From contig JAISNE010000399.1 in the NCBI GenBank assembly GCA_031276375.1, forward strand, positions 1 to 6,676: DNA of 6,676 nt, written 5' to 3'. The notes under the pieces are model-generated. The model made no database searches and was not told where the DNA came from. It saw only the letters and a list, made by a program, of their open reading frames with translations. Below are positions 1 through 6,086 of this stretch, in pieces. This DNA comes from Accumulibacter sp. (lineage in GTDB: Bacteria; Pseudomonadota; Gammaproteobacteria; Burkholderiales; Rhodocyclaceae). The position numbers were made by a program, and so were the translations under genes. Position 1 is the first letter of the stretch. Each line of letters begins with the position of its first letter.

Positions 1-302
1 AGCAGGCGCAGCGATTCGATCTGTTGGTGGATGCGCGCGATCTGCCGGTCGACCAGCCGGTTGACCTCGTCGCAGGCCAGCTCGGAATTCGCCTGGAAAC
101 GGCGCAACAGGCGCACTTCTGGCAAGCCGATGCCGAGCGAGCGGCAGTGGCGGATGAAATTGAGCTGCACGAGATGCGCCCTGGCATAACGCCGGTAGCC
201 GTTCGCCTCGCGCGCCGGTGCGTCGAGCAAGCCTTCCCGTTCGTAGAAACGCACTGTTTCCACCTCGCAATCGCCGAGTCTGGCGAGTTCACCGATCCTC
301 AT
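1..302 (-). CDS. cadR: MerR-family Cd(II)/Pb(II)-responsive regulator, CadR/PbrR-like (partial, C-terminus off the window)
   Basis: The leftward frame starts at ATG 302-300 and stays open to the window edge, giving about 100 residues. The N-terminus MRIGELARLGDCEVETVRFY is a MerR winged helix-turn-helix, followed by YEREGLL and an NGYRRY wing. The FIRHCRSLGI stretch (about residues 49-58) is typical of the CadR/PbrR subgroup. Cys77, just before the dimerisation helix, matches the metal-ligand cysteine of that subgroup, and Cys12 sits where PbrR has an N-terminal cysteine. The other metal-binding cysteines would lie in the missing C-terminus, so metal specificity is inferred. A good Shine-Dalgarno sequence (AAGGAA, 307-312 on the complement) supports the start. 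Such proteins bind an over-long promoter spacer and activate efflux genes when metal binds. No divergent target gene is present here. It could instead be a ZntR- or CueR-like MerR, but the FIRHCRSL stretch and Cys77 argue for CadR/PbrR. Confidence 0.85.
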   Translation of the reverse strand, partial: MRIGELARLGDCEVETVRFYEREGLLDAPAREANGYRRYARAHLVQLNFIRHCRSLGIGLPEVRLLRRFQANSELACDEVNRLVDRQIARIHQQIESLRL

Positions 303-381
303 ATGGTTCCTTTCATACGTGATGCGCCTTTTGTCCAGATTCCGGATTTAGCAATTCCATCATATATAACCTGTAGAAAAA

Positions 382-487
382 GTGCCGAAAGGCCGCGACT
401 TTCTTTCCCTTCTTCCCCTCAGAGGAAAAGGCGCCGAAGGCCCCAACTCTCCTTCCCTTCTCCCCCTCGGGGAGAAGGTGCCGAAGG
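382..487. repeat. Tandem palindromic intergenic repeat, two units plus the start of a third
   Basis: Two diverged units of 49 and 47 bases (382-430 and 431-477) each start with G[TC]GCCGAA.GGC and carry a CCTTC-rich then GAGGAAAAG/GGGAGAAGG arm. A third copy of the GTGCCGAAGG head begins at 478. The second unit holds a perfect 10-bp inverted repeat, CCTTCTCCCC (456-465) and GGGGAGAAGG (469-478), with a 3-base loop; the first unit's palindrome is degraded. The form resembles REP-like or BIME-like interspersed repeats of proteobacterial intergenic regions. Such repeats can affect mRNA 3'-end stability or mark sites used by REP-associated transposases, but no role is shown here. Confidence 0.6.
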
Positions 488-540
488 CGGATGAGGGGCG
501 GCGGGTCAGTTTGCCCAAGCGCCTGTTGTCACGGAACCGC

Positions 541-590
541 CGGCCCTTTCCCGCCCTGTCGGGCACCCTTTTCCACAAGTGGGGGAGGGG
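541..590. repeat. Related C/G-rich palindromic repeat, possibly in opposite orientation
   Basis: The stretch runs from CGGCCCTTTCCCGCCC through TTCCACAAGTGGGGGAGGGG. It holds a small perfect stem (GCCC 553-556 with GGGC 561-564) and a longer imperfect pairing between CCCTTTTCCAC and the GTGGGGGAGGGG arm. Read on the complement it resembles the CCCTC...GGAGAAGG units at 382-487, suggesting an inverted relative. The similarity is judged by eye and is loose. Confidence 0.35.
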
Positions 591-663
591 AACGCCTTCT
601 GGTTTTCATTTTTGCCTTGCTGTTTCGCGTCAATCAAAAGCGCTCCTTTTCGTTTGACACCGG

Positions 664-697
664 GGTCATCTCGTTGTCTTCAGGCAACGAGATGACC
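664..697. repeat. Perfect 13-bp inverted repeat with 8-base loop
   Basis: GGTCATCTCGTTG (664-676) is followed by TCTTCAGG and its exact reverse complement CAACGAGATGACC (685-697). Allowing one wobble pair and one mismatch, the stem extends to 661/700. No T-run follows on either strand, so it is not a classical intrinsic terminator. It lies 8 bases from the left end of the element at 706-939. It could be a protein-binding palindrome, a hairpin of a small RNA, or part of a mobile element end. Confidence 0.75.
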
Positions 698-705
698 TGG
701 ATAAT

Positions 706-939
706 CCTAGAAACCGCAGTTGGACGCGCTCGGGTGTGCTGTCCTGGAGTGGGCTGGCACGGCGCGACAACGCGGCAGGCTCATGCCTGCAAGGAGGAGC
801 AACACCGCCAGCGCGCTCCGGGGCAGCGCACACGAGTGCGTAACGGCCTCACCCGATGGGTGAGCCGATGAAAAAGAAAGAAACTTTGCCATCCGGTGGC
901 TTCCATCAAAAAAACGAGTGGCCAACTGCGGTTTCTAGG
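706..939. repeat. 234-bp MITE-like or structured-RNA element with perfect 18-bp terminal inverted repeats
   Basis: CCTAGAAACCGCAGTTGG at 706-723 is repeated as its exact reverse complement at 922-939. The 198 bases between contain several small hairpins: CGCG 763-766 with 771-774; GCAGGC 775-780 with GCCTGC 785-790; GGAGC 796-800 with GCTCC 815-819; CGCAC 827-831 with GTGCG 836-840; CTCACCC 848-854 with GGGTGAG 858-864; GCCA 888-891 with TGGC 897-900. An alternative long-range pairing joins about 729-741 to 824-836. The layout fits a non-autonomous transposable element or a folded RNA closed by a long stem. No transposase, reverse transcriptase or HNH nuclease gene is nearby, and no clear target-site duplication is seen. 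I cannot assign it to a known riboswitch or RNA family. Confidence 0.65.
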
Positions 940-940
940 T

Positions 941-1969
941 TCATTCCCGATACAGGGGTACGGGGTCGGCCAAGCCGATGCTGGCGCCGTCGGGCAGGGC
1001 GGCCCGCAGTTCGCCCTTGCCGACGGCCTCTTCGAGAATCACCGCGAGCGCGTCGTGGCCGCCCCCCGGCGCGGCGGCGGCGGCGGCGATCTGTCCGCAC
1101 GGCGGGTCCGGCGTCGCGGCGGAAAAAACCGGCAGGCCGGCGGCGATCGGGGCGGCGGCTCCGGTGCGGTAGAGATGGCGCTTGATCTTGCCCAGGTAGC
1201 GGGCGCGCGCGACGATTTCCTGGCCGGGATAGCAGCCCTTGTGGAAACTGACGCCGCCGATCCGGTCGAAACCGGCCATCTGCGGCACGAAGGCTTCGCG
1301 GGTGGCTTCGGCGATCCACGGGATTCCCGCCGCGATGTCGAGCCACTGCCAGGCCGGCGCGCCGACCGGGGCGGCGATTGCGGCCAGCGACGGCCATATC
1401 CGGATGGCCGCGCCGCTGGCGGCGATGACGATGTAACGCCGGTCGTCCAGGCGGATGACCGAACCGTCCGCGAAGCCGGCCGTGGTCAGCGCGGCGGCCG
1501 GCGCCGGCAGGCCGGCGTTTTGCAGCGCGGCGGCGGCCCGCGGGCCGGATACGCCGATGATCTCGTGCTCGGTGGAGCGGTCGGCGATGCTCACTTGCGA
1601 ACGCAGAACGTAAATTCCCAGGCGCTTCTGGATAAATTCCCGCAGATCGGCCGAAAGCAGCGCCAGATAGTCCGCTTCGCGGCGGAAAAGCACGAAGCTC
1701 GCCAGCATCCGGCCCTTGGGCGAGCACCAGGCGGCATACTGCGCGCCCTCCGCCGCGAGATGATTGACGTCGCTGGTCAATTGATTGTGCAGGAAGGCGC
1801 GGGCATCGCCGCCGGCGCAGCCGATCAGCGCGAGGTGCGTCAGCGGCGCGACGACGGTCGCCTCGCGCGCCGCGATGAGTTCCTCTTCGGGCTTGCCGAA
1901 ATCGTGCACCGTGTGCTCATGGATGCGGGCGCCCTGGGCGCCGAGATACGCTTGCCAGCCGGCATTCAT
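941..1969 (-). CDS. ygfZ: tRNA-modifying / iron-sulfur cluster repair protein YgfZ (GcvT-like folate-binding)
   Basis: This 342-residue protein has the hallmark K-G-C-Y-P-G-Q-E motif at residues 244-251; Cys246 is the conserved functional cysteine of YgfZ. The N-terminal two thirds follows the aminomethyltransferase (GcvT) fold, with the typical HNQLTSDV segment (61-68) and CSPKGRML (82-89). Family knowledge: YgfZ uses tetrahydrofolate to support synthesis or repair of Fe-S clusters in certain enzymes, such as the tRNA-thiolating MiaB, in the cytoplasm. Start ATG 1969-1967 is preceded by a strong Shine-Dalgarno sequence (GAGGAAAG, 1974-1981 on the complement). The tail near 294-304 is an Ala/Gly-rich low-complexity run. 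The gene is divergent from mltG, with 140 bases between them. Its TGA stop (943-941) is one base from the repeat element ending at 939. Confidence 0.93.
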   Translation of the reverse strand: MNAGWQAYLGAQGARIHEHTVHDFGKPEEELIAAREATVVAPLTHLALIGCAGGDARAFLHNQLTSDVNHLAAEGAQYAAWCSPKGRMLASFVLFRREADYLALLSADLREFIQKRLGIYVLRSQVSIADRSTEHEIIGVSGPRAAAALQNAGLPAPAAALTTAGFADGSVIRLDDRRYIVIAASGAAIRIWPSLAAIAAPVGAPAWQWLDIAAGIPWIAEATREAFVPQMAGFDRIGGVSFHKGCYPGQEIVARARYLGKIKRHLYRTGAAAPIAAGLPVFSAATPDPPCGQIAAAAAAPGGGHDALAVILEEAVGKGELRAALPDGASIGLADPVPLYRE

Positions 1970-2042
1970 CGTGCTTTCCTCGCGTCGTTGCGGCAGCCTT
2001 GCCTGCCGGACCGTTCTCCGCCACCGGCAAAAGGCCGCGCCG

Positions 2043-2071
2043 ATTCGGCCGATGGGATTCGGCTATTATAT
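2043..2071 (+). promoter_or_regulatory. Possible mltG promoter
   Basis: An AT-rich TATTATAT block (2064-2071) stands out in otherwise GC-rich DNA about 40 bases before the mltG start, and fits a sigma-70 -10 box. The -35 position (ATTCGG, 2043-2048, 17-base spacer) is a poor match. It lies in the divergent gap with ygfZ, where a promoter for this cluster is expected. Confidence 0.35.
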
Positions 2072-2109
2072 CGCCTCTCCAAATCTTCCCTGAAACAGGG
2101 CGGGCAACG

Positions 2110-3126
2110 ATGATTCGATGGTTGACGAGGATGCTGCCGGCCGGGCTGGCCGGCTTGCTCGCGGTACTGGCGGCGGGGGGATGGTTTTACTGGAAAGTAT
2201 CTTCGCCGCTGCGCCTGGCCGGGGAGCGCGTCGAGTTCCAGGTGGCGCCCGGCAGCGGAATGCGCGCGGCGGCGCGGGACATCGCCGCGGCCGGAATCGA
2301 TTTCGATCCGTGGATGCTGGTGGCGCTCGGCAGGCTGTCGCGGAGCGAAGGCTCGATCAAGGCGGGCAGTTACGAGATCGCCCGCGGCGCCACCTTGCTC
2401 GATCTGTTGCAGAAACTGACGCGCGGCGACGTCTCGCAGGCCGAAATCGTGTTCATCGAGGGATGGACGTTCCGCCAGATGCGCAAACGCCTCGATGCCC
2501 ATCCGGATGTCCGGCATGACGGCAAGGACCTGTCCGACGCGGAGATCATGCGCCGGCTCGGGGTGGAAAACGCGGACGGGACCGCGCCGGAAGGATGGTT
2601 TTTCCCCGATACCTACTTGTTTGCCAAGCGCAGCAGCGACATCGCCATCCTGGCGCGCGCGCATCGCGCCATGCGGCGCCACCTGGAGCGCGAATGGGCG
2701 CGGCGGACGCAGCCGCTGCCGCTGGCCACGCCGTATCAGGCGCTGATTCTGGCCTCGATCGTGGAAAAGGAAACGGGGCGCGAAGCGGATCGCCCGCTGG
2801 TCGCGGCGGTATTCGAGAACCGGCTCCGGCAGGGCATGCTCCTGCAATCCGATCCCACGGTCATCTACGGCCTCGACGAACGTTTCGACGGCAATCTGAA
2901 GAAGCGCGACCTGCTCGCCGATACGCCCTACAACACCTATGTGCGCGGCGGTCTGCCGCCGACGCCGATCGCCATGCCCGGCCTGGCCTCCCTGCGGGCC
3001 GTGCTGCATCCCGCGCCGAGCCGGGCGCTCTATTTCGTGGCCCGCGGCGACGGGAGCAGCCATTTCTCGCGCACGCTCCACGAACACAACCAGGCGGTCA
3101 ACCGCTATCAGCGGAGCGCGCGATGA
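2110..3126 (+). CDS. mltG: Endolytic murein transglycosylase MltG (YceG family)
   Basis: The 338-residue product has a single N-terminal membrane anchor (about residues 9-29) followed by a periplasmic YceG domain. The catalytic region LASIVEKETG places the expected catalytic Glu at 219. Other family blocks are EGWFFPDTY (161-169), NRLRQGMLLQSDPTVIYG (about 237-254), YNTYVRGGLPPTPIAMPG (about 274-291) and HNQAVNRY near the end. Length is normal. Family knowledge: MltG cleaves nascent peptidoglycan at the inner membrane and so sets glycan strand length. ATG 2110 is chosen because it begins just before the membrane anchor; an in-frame upstream extension to 1999 would overlap the promoter region and encode no family sequence. 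It heads the cluster with tmk and holB. No pabC is present before it, unlike in Escherichia or Pseudomonas. Confidence 0.95.
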   Translation: MIRWLTRMLPAGLAGLLAVLAAGGWFYWKVSSPLRLAGERVEFQVAPGSGMRAAARDIAAAGIDFDPWMLVALGRLSRSEGSIKAGSYEIARGATLLDLLQKLTRGDVSQAEIVFIEGWTFRQMRKRLDAHPDVRHDGKDLSDAEIMRRLGVENADGTAPEGWFFPDTYLFAKRSSDIAILARAHRAMRRHLEREWARRTQPLPLATPYQALILASIVEKETGREADRPLVAAVFENRLRQGMLLQSDPTVIYGLDERFDGNLKKRDLLADTPYNTYVRGGLPPTPIAMPGLASLRAVLHPAPSRALYFVARGDGSSHFSRTLHEHNQAVNRYQRSAR

Positions 3127-3181
3127 AGCCCGTCGCCAGTCTTCCCGATCTTCCGGCCGTGCCGGGATTGTTGCCGGTTTT

Positions 3182-3212
3182 TTGTCGCGCCCGCGCCCGC
3201 CGTGGTTAGAAT
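3182..3212 (+). promoter_or_regulatory. Possible internal promoter before tmk
   Basis: TAGAAT (3207-3212) resembles a -10 box and lies 22-34 bases before the candidate tmk starts, in the only sizeable gap of the cluster. The best -35 match is TTGTCG (3182-3187) with a long 19-base spacer. The evidence is weak and the call rests on position as much as on sequence. Confidence 0.3.
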
Positions 3213-3233
3213 CTCATTTTTCGTGTTCGCTGG

Positions 3234-3869
3234 ATGCGCGTCGACATGCCGGAAACCAGGGGAAAATTCATTACGTTCGAAGGCATCGACGGCGCCGGGA
3301 AAAGCACGCATATCGCCACGGTCGCCGATCTTTTGCGCGGGCGCGGGCGGGAAGTGGTGTCGACGCGCGAACCGGGCGGAACGCCGCTCGGCGAGAAATT
3401 GCGCGAAATGCTGCTGCATGAGCCGATGCACCTGGAGACCGAGGCGCTCTTGATGTTCGCCGCGCGGCGCGAACATCTGGCGCGGGTCATCGAACCGGCG
3501 CTGGCGCGCGGCGCCTGGGTGGTCTGCGACCGCTTCAGCGACGCGAGCTACGCCTACCAGGGAGGAGGGCGCGGGCTGGACAAGGCCCGGCTGGCCAGCC
3601 TGGAGCACTGGGTGCATGGGGACTTGCAGCCCGATCTGACTTTTCTGTTCGACTTGCCGCCGGAAGCGGCCCGCGGACGCATGAGCAGACAAGGACGCGA
3701 GCCGGACAAATTCGAGCGGGAAGAGACCGATTTCCACGCGCGCGTGCGCCAGGCCTACCTTGAGCGCGCCGCTTCCGCGCCGCGTCGGATACGTGTCGTG
3801 AACGCCGCCCGGAGCCTGGAAGAAATCAGGAAGATGATTGAAGAAATCGTTGAAACACATTGTTCATGA
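3234..3869 (+). CDS. tmk: Thymidylate kinase (dTMP kinase)
   Basis: This is a 211-residue cytoplasmic kinase that phosphorylates dTMP to dTDP with ATP, an essential step for dTTP supply. The P-loop GIDGAGKST is at residues 17-25. The dTMP-binding DRF motif (D99-R100-F101) is followed by [13 protein letters not shown]. The REPGG segment (45-49) and an arginine-containing LID region around 149-163 are present. Length is normal. The start is uncertain: ATG 3234 has no visible Shine-Dalgarno sequence, and ATG 3246 (Met5) would put the P-loop at a more typical distance from the N-terminus (207 residues). The stop TGA (3867-3869) overlaps the holB start codon in an ATGA arrangement, which points to translational coupling of the two replication genes. 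Confidence 0.95.
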   Translation: MRVDMPETRGKFITFEGIDGAGKSTHIATVADLLRGRGREVVSTREPGGTPLGEKLREMLLHEPMHLETEALLMFAARREHLARVIEPALARGAWVVCDRFSDASYAYQGGGRGLDKARLASLEHWVHGDLQPDLTFLFDLPPEAARGRMSRQGREPDKFEREETDFHARVRQAYLERAASAPRRIRVVNAARSLEEIRKMIEEIVETHCS

Positions 3870-4927
3870 ACATTTACGATTTGCATGAAAAAACCTGGAA
3901 GCAGCTTGGCGAACGGCGTGACCGCCTGCCGCACGCCTTGCTGATGACCGGGCAGCGCGGCATCGGCAAGTTCGATCTGGCGCGCGCCTTCGCCGAATCG
4001 CTGCTGTGCGAGAATCCCTTGCCGTCGCGGACGGCCTGCGGATCGTGCCTGGCGTGCGGCTGGATGGCGCAGGGCAATCATCCGGATTTCAGGCGGGTCC
4101 AGCCGGAGGCGCTGACCGGGGAGGAGGGCGGCGGGGAGGAACGCGAGGCGGGCGGCAAAAAGAAACCGAGCCAGCAGATCACCATCGATCAGATCCGCGC
4201 GCTCGATGACTTCCTGCATATCGGCACGCATCGCCAGGGGGCGCGGATCGTGCTGCTCCATCCGGCCGAGGCGATGAACCGGCATACCGCCAATTCCCTC
4301 CTCAAGTCGCTTGAAGAGCCTGTTCCGGGCACATTGTTCTTACTGGTTTCCAATGAGCCTGAACGTTTGCTGCCGACGATCCGCAGCCGCTGCCAGCAGC
4401 TTCCCGTTCCCTTGCCGGAAACGGCGCGCGCGCAACAGTGGCTGACCGCGCGCGGCGTCAAGGATGCCGCCCGCTGGCTGGCGCTCGCCGGAGGATCGCC
4501 GCTGCTGGCGGCCGAACTGGGGGCGGGCGACGAGCGCGTGCTGCTCGACGCGCTGGTGACGGAACTGGCGAAAGGCGGCCGGGCCGATCCATTGGCCGCG
4601 GCCGCCGCCGTAGACCGGGCGGTCAAGGCGGAGAAACGCCCGGCGCCCTTGAAACGCCTGGTCGAATGGGGACAGAAATGGCTCGTCGACATGATCCTCC
4701 TGCGCAGCGGACAGGCGCCGCGCTATTTTCTGGCGCAGGCCGCGCCGCTCGCCGAGCTGGCCGGGCAAACCGGACTGTCCGGCCTGTTGGCGTTCAACCG
4801 GAAAGCGTTACAATACCGCCTCCAATGCGAGCAACCCTTGAATAGCCGCCTGTTTCTGGAGGATTTTTTCCTGAACTACGCGATGCTCTTCGAACCCGTC
4901 CGAGACGCCCATGGCCGAACCCACTGA
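3866..4927 (+). CDS. holB: DNA polymerase III subunit delta prime
   Basis: This 353-residue clamp-loader subunit acts with DnaX and HolA to load the beta sliding clamp. The N-terminus [13 protein letters not shown] contains a Walker-A-like loop (29-35). Four cysteines, Cys48, Cys58, Cys61 and Cys64, form the zinc-binding module seen in clamp-loader subunits. The segment [10 protein letters not shown] (143-152) and the SRC motif (174-176) are strong delta-prime signatures. In the loop the residue after Lys35 is Phe rather than Ser/Thr, fitting the view that delta prime is not an active ATPase. A Glu/Gly/Lys-rich insert at about 85-101 is likely a flexible loop. ATG 3866 is chosen over TTG 3860 because it gives the ATGA overlap with tmk. 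The 3' end overlaps pilZ by 17 bases. Confidence 0.95.
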   Translation: MNIYDLHEKTWKQLGERRDRLPHALLMTGQRGIGKFDLARAFAESLLCENPLPSRTACGSCLACGWMAQGNHPDFRRVQPEALTGEEGGGEEREAGGKKKPSQQITIDQIRALDDFLHIGTHRQGARIVLLHPAEAMNRHTANSLLKSLEEPVPGTLFLLVSNEPERLLPTIRSRCQQLPVPLPETARAQQWLTARGVKDAARWLALAGGSPLLAAELGAGDERVLLDALVTELAKGGRADPLAAAAAVDRAVKAEKRPAPLKRLVEWGQKWLVDMILLRSGQAPRYFLAQAAPLAELAGQTGLSGLLAFNRKALQYRLQCEQPLNSRLFLEDFFLNYAMLFEPVRDAHGRTH

Positions 4928-5282
4928 ACAAAGGACCATTACCCCGCGCCCCAGCGTGCTGTCGCTGAACATCAACTCGAAGTCGGCGCTGTACGCGGCG
5001 TACATGCCCTTTCTCAAGAACGGCGGGATCTTCATTCCGACGACGCGCAAATACAGCCTGGGCGACGAAGTGTTCATGCTGCTCGCCCTGATGAACGATC
5101 CCAACAAACTGCCGATCGCCGGCACCGTGGTCTGGATCATGCCGCCGGGAGCGCAGAACAGCAAGGCGCAGGGAATCGGCGTGCATTTCAAGGACGATGA
5201 AAGCGGGAGCGAGGCCAAGCGCAAGATAGAGGCCCTGCTCACCGGCGTCCTGCAATCGAGCCGTCCGACGCACACCATGTAG
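4911..5282 (+). CDS. pilZ: Type IV pilus assembly protein PilZ
   Basis: This is a 123-residue single-domain PilZ protein. It closely matches the canonical type IV pilus PilZ in pattern: SALYAAYMPFLKNGGIFIPT, YSLGDEVFMLL, AGTVVWIMPPGAQ, GIGVHF and the C-terminal RPTHTM. The RxxxR and (D/N)xSxxG motifs used by c-di-GMP receptors are absent, as in the pilus-biogenesis orthologues of Pseudomonas, Xanthomonas and Neisseria. Family knowledge: those proteins are needed for pilus assembly and interact with the extension ATPase PilB and, in some species, FimX, rather than binding c-di-GMP directly. The start lies 17 bases inside holB and the ribosome site is weak (CGAGACG), so coupling to holB translation is likely. 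Its presence implies that the host makes type IV pili encoded elsewhere. Confidence 0.93.
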   Translation: MAEPTEQRTITPRPSVLSLNINSKSALYAAYMPFLKNGGIFIPTTRKYSLGDEVFMLLALMNDPNKLPIAGTVVWIMPPGAQNSKAQGIGVHFKDDESGSEAKRKIEALLTGVLQSSRPTHTM

Positions 5283-5294
5283 AGAAACGAATCG

Positions 5295-6086
5295 ATGCTG
5301 GTCGATTCCCATTGCCATCTGGATCTTCCGGATCTGGCGGGCAATCTTGACGAGGTGCTCGCGGCGATGCGGCGCAACGGCGTCGGATGCGCGGTCTGCG
5401 CCGGCGTGACGCTGGAGGATTTTCCGCGCATCCTAGCCCTGGCCGAAGCGCACGCGCCGATCCTGGCGACGATCGGCGTGCATCCCGAGACGACCGGCGC
5501 GCGGGAAGCGAGCGTCGACGAGCTGGTCCGGCTGGCGGCGCACCCGAAAGTCATCGGCATCGGAGAAACCGGCCTCGATTATTACTGGCACAAGGATGCG
5601 CCCGCGTGGCAGCGGGAACGGTTCCGCGCGCACATCCGCGCGGCGCGGCAAGCCGGCAAACCGTTGGTCGTGCACAACCGGGACGCCACCGCGGATACCC
5701 TGCGCGTGCTGGTGGAGGAAAAGGCCGGCGAAGTCGGCGGCGTCCTGCACTGCTTCAGCGAAACCTGGGAAGTGGCGCAACGGGCGCTGGACATCGGCTT
5801 TTACATTTCCCTGTCCGGGATCGTCACCTTCAAGAACGCGCCGATCGTGAAAGAAGTGGCCCGCCGCGTTCCGCTCGAACGCCTGCTGCTGGAAACCGAT
5901 TCGCCCTATCTCGCGCCGGCGCCGTTCCGCGGCAAGGTCAATCAGCCCGCCTACGTCAGATATGTCGCCGAGGAAACCGCCGCCTTGCGCGGGATGACGG
6001 TCGAAGCGCTGGCGGCGGCGACGACGGACAATTTCTCCCGCCTGTTTTCACTGGATGCACTGGATATTTTCCATGAAGAAAAATAG
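5295..6086 (+). CDS. tatD: TatD-family metal-dependent DNase
   Basis: This 263-residue TIM-barrel hydrolase has all expected metal ligands: His6 and His8 in DSHCHLD, Glu91 in GIGETGLDYYW, His127 in VVHNRDA, His152 in LHCFSE, and Asp202 in LLLETDSPYLAP. Family knowledge: TatD/YcfH proteins are cytoplasmic 3'-5' exonucleases acting on DNA (and RNA) with divalent metals, linked to repair and nucleic-acid quality control; the physiological substrate of this paralogue is unclear. The name TatD is historical and does not imply a role in Tat export. The start ATG 5295 is 12 bases after pilZ and has a purine-rich AGAGAAACGA upstream. The end overlaps the ankyrin gene by 14 bases. Length is typical. 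Confidence 0.94.
   Translation: MLVDSHCHLDLPDLAGNLDEVLAAMRRNGVGCAVCAGVTLEDFPRILALAEAHAPILATIGVHPETTGAREASVDELVRLAAHPKVIGIGETGLDYYWHKDAPAWQRERFRAHIRAARQAGKPLVVHNRDATADTLRVLVEEKAGEVGGVLHCFSETWEVAQRALDIGFYISLSGIVTFKNAPIVKEVARRVPLERLLLETDSPYLAPAPFRGKVNQPAYVRYVAEETAALRGMTVEALAAATTDNFSRLFSLDALDIFHEEK

Larger units (their letters stand above)
303..940. other. Repeat-rich intergenic region without a convincing gene
   Basis: This 638-base gap separates two leftward genes, ygfZ and the cadR-like regulator. It begins with an AT-rich leader (about 340-380) that probably carries the regulator's promoter; on the complement a TTATAT-like -10 lies near 363-370, but no convincing -35 is visible. Then come C/G-rich palindromic repeats (382-590), a perfect hairpin repeat (664-697) and an inverted-repeat-bounded element (706-939). 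Open frames here are short, overlap on both strands, and lack recognisable domains. Confidence 0.7.

Noticed and set aside
382..487. CRISPR array
   Set aside because: The repeat units are directly adjacent and palindromic, with no unique spacers and no cas genes.
24..494. A 156-codon open frame on the + strand
   Set aside because: It is antisense to the MerR regulator and then runs through the tandem repeats, giving a repetitive Ser/Pro/Arg-rich tail.
654..659. Exact TTGACA, a consensus -35 box
   Set aside because: No -10-like sequence lies 16-18 bases downstream; the GATAAT at 700-705 is 40 bases away and there is no credible gene to drive on that strand.
664..697. Rho-independent terminator
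   Set aside because: The stem is strong but neither strand has a T-run after it.
706..939. Retron, IscB omega RNA, integron attC site or known riboswitch
   Set aside because: No reverse transcriptase, HNH nuclease or integrase gene is adjacent, the ends lack attC core motifs, and I recognise no riboswitch consensus; a covariance-model search would be needed to overturn this.
856..1185. A + strand frame beginning near a Lys-rich start (ATG 868)
   Set aside because: It begins inside the repeat element and continues antisense into ygfZ with Arg-rich low-complexity sequence.
896..2113. A 405-codon open frame on the + strand
   Set aside because: It lies antisense to ygfZ, whose protein carries clear family motifs. 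The frame is Arg/Gly-rich with no domain, a typical GC-rich shadow.
1966..3087. A 373-codon open frame on the - strand
   Set aside because: It is antisense to mltG and covers the ygfZ-mltG gap. The translation is Arg/Gln/His-rich without motifs, while mltG is unambiguous.
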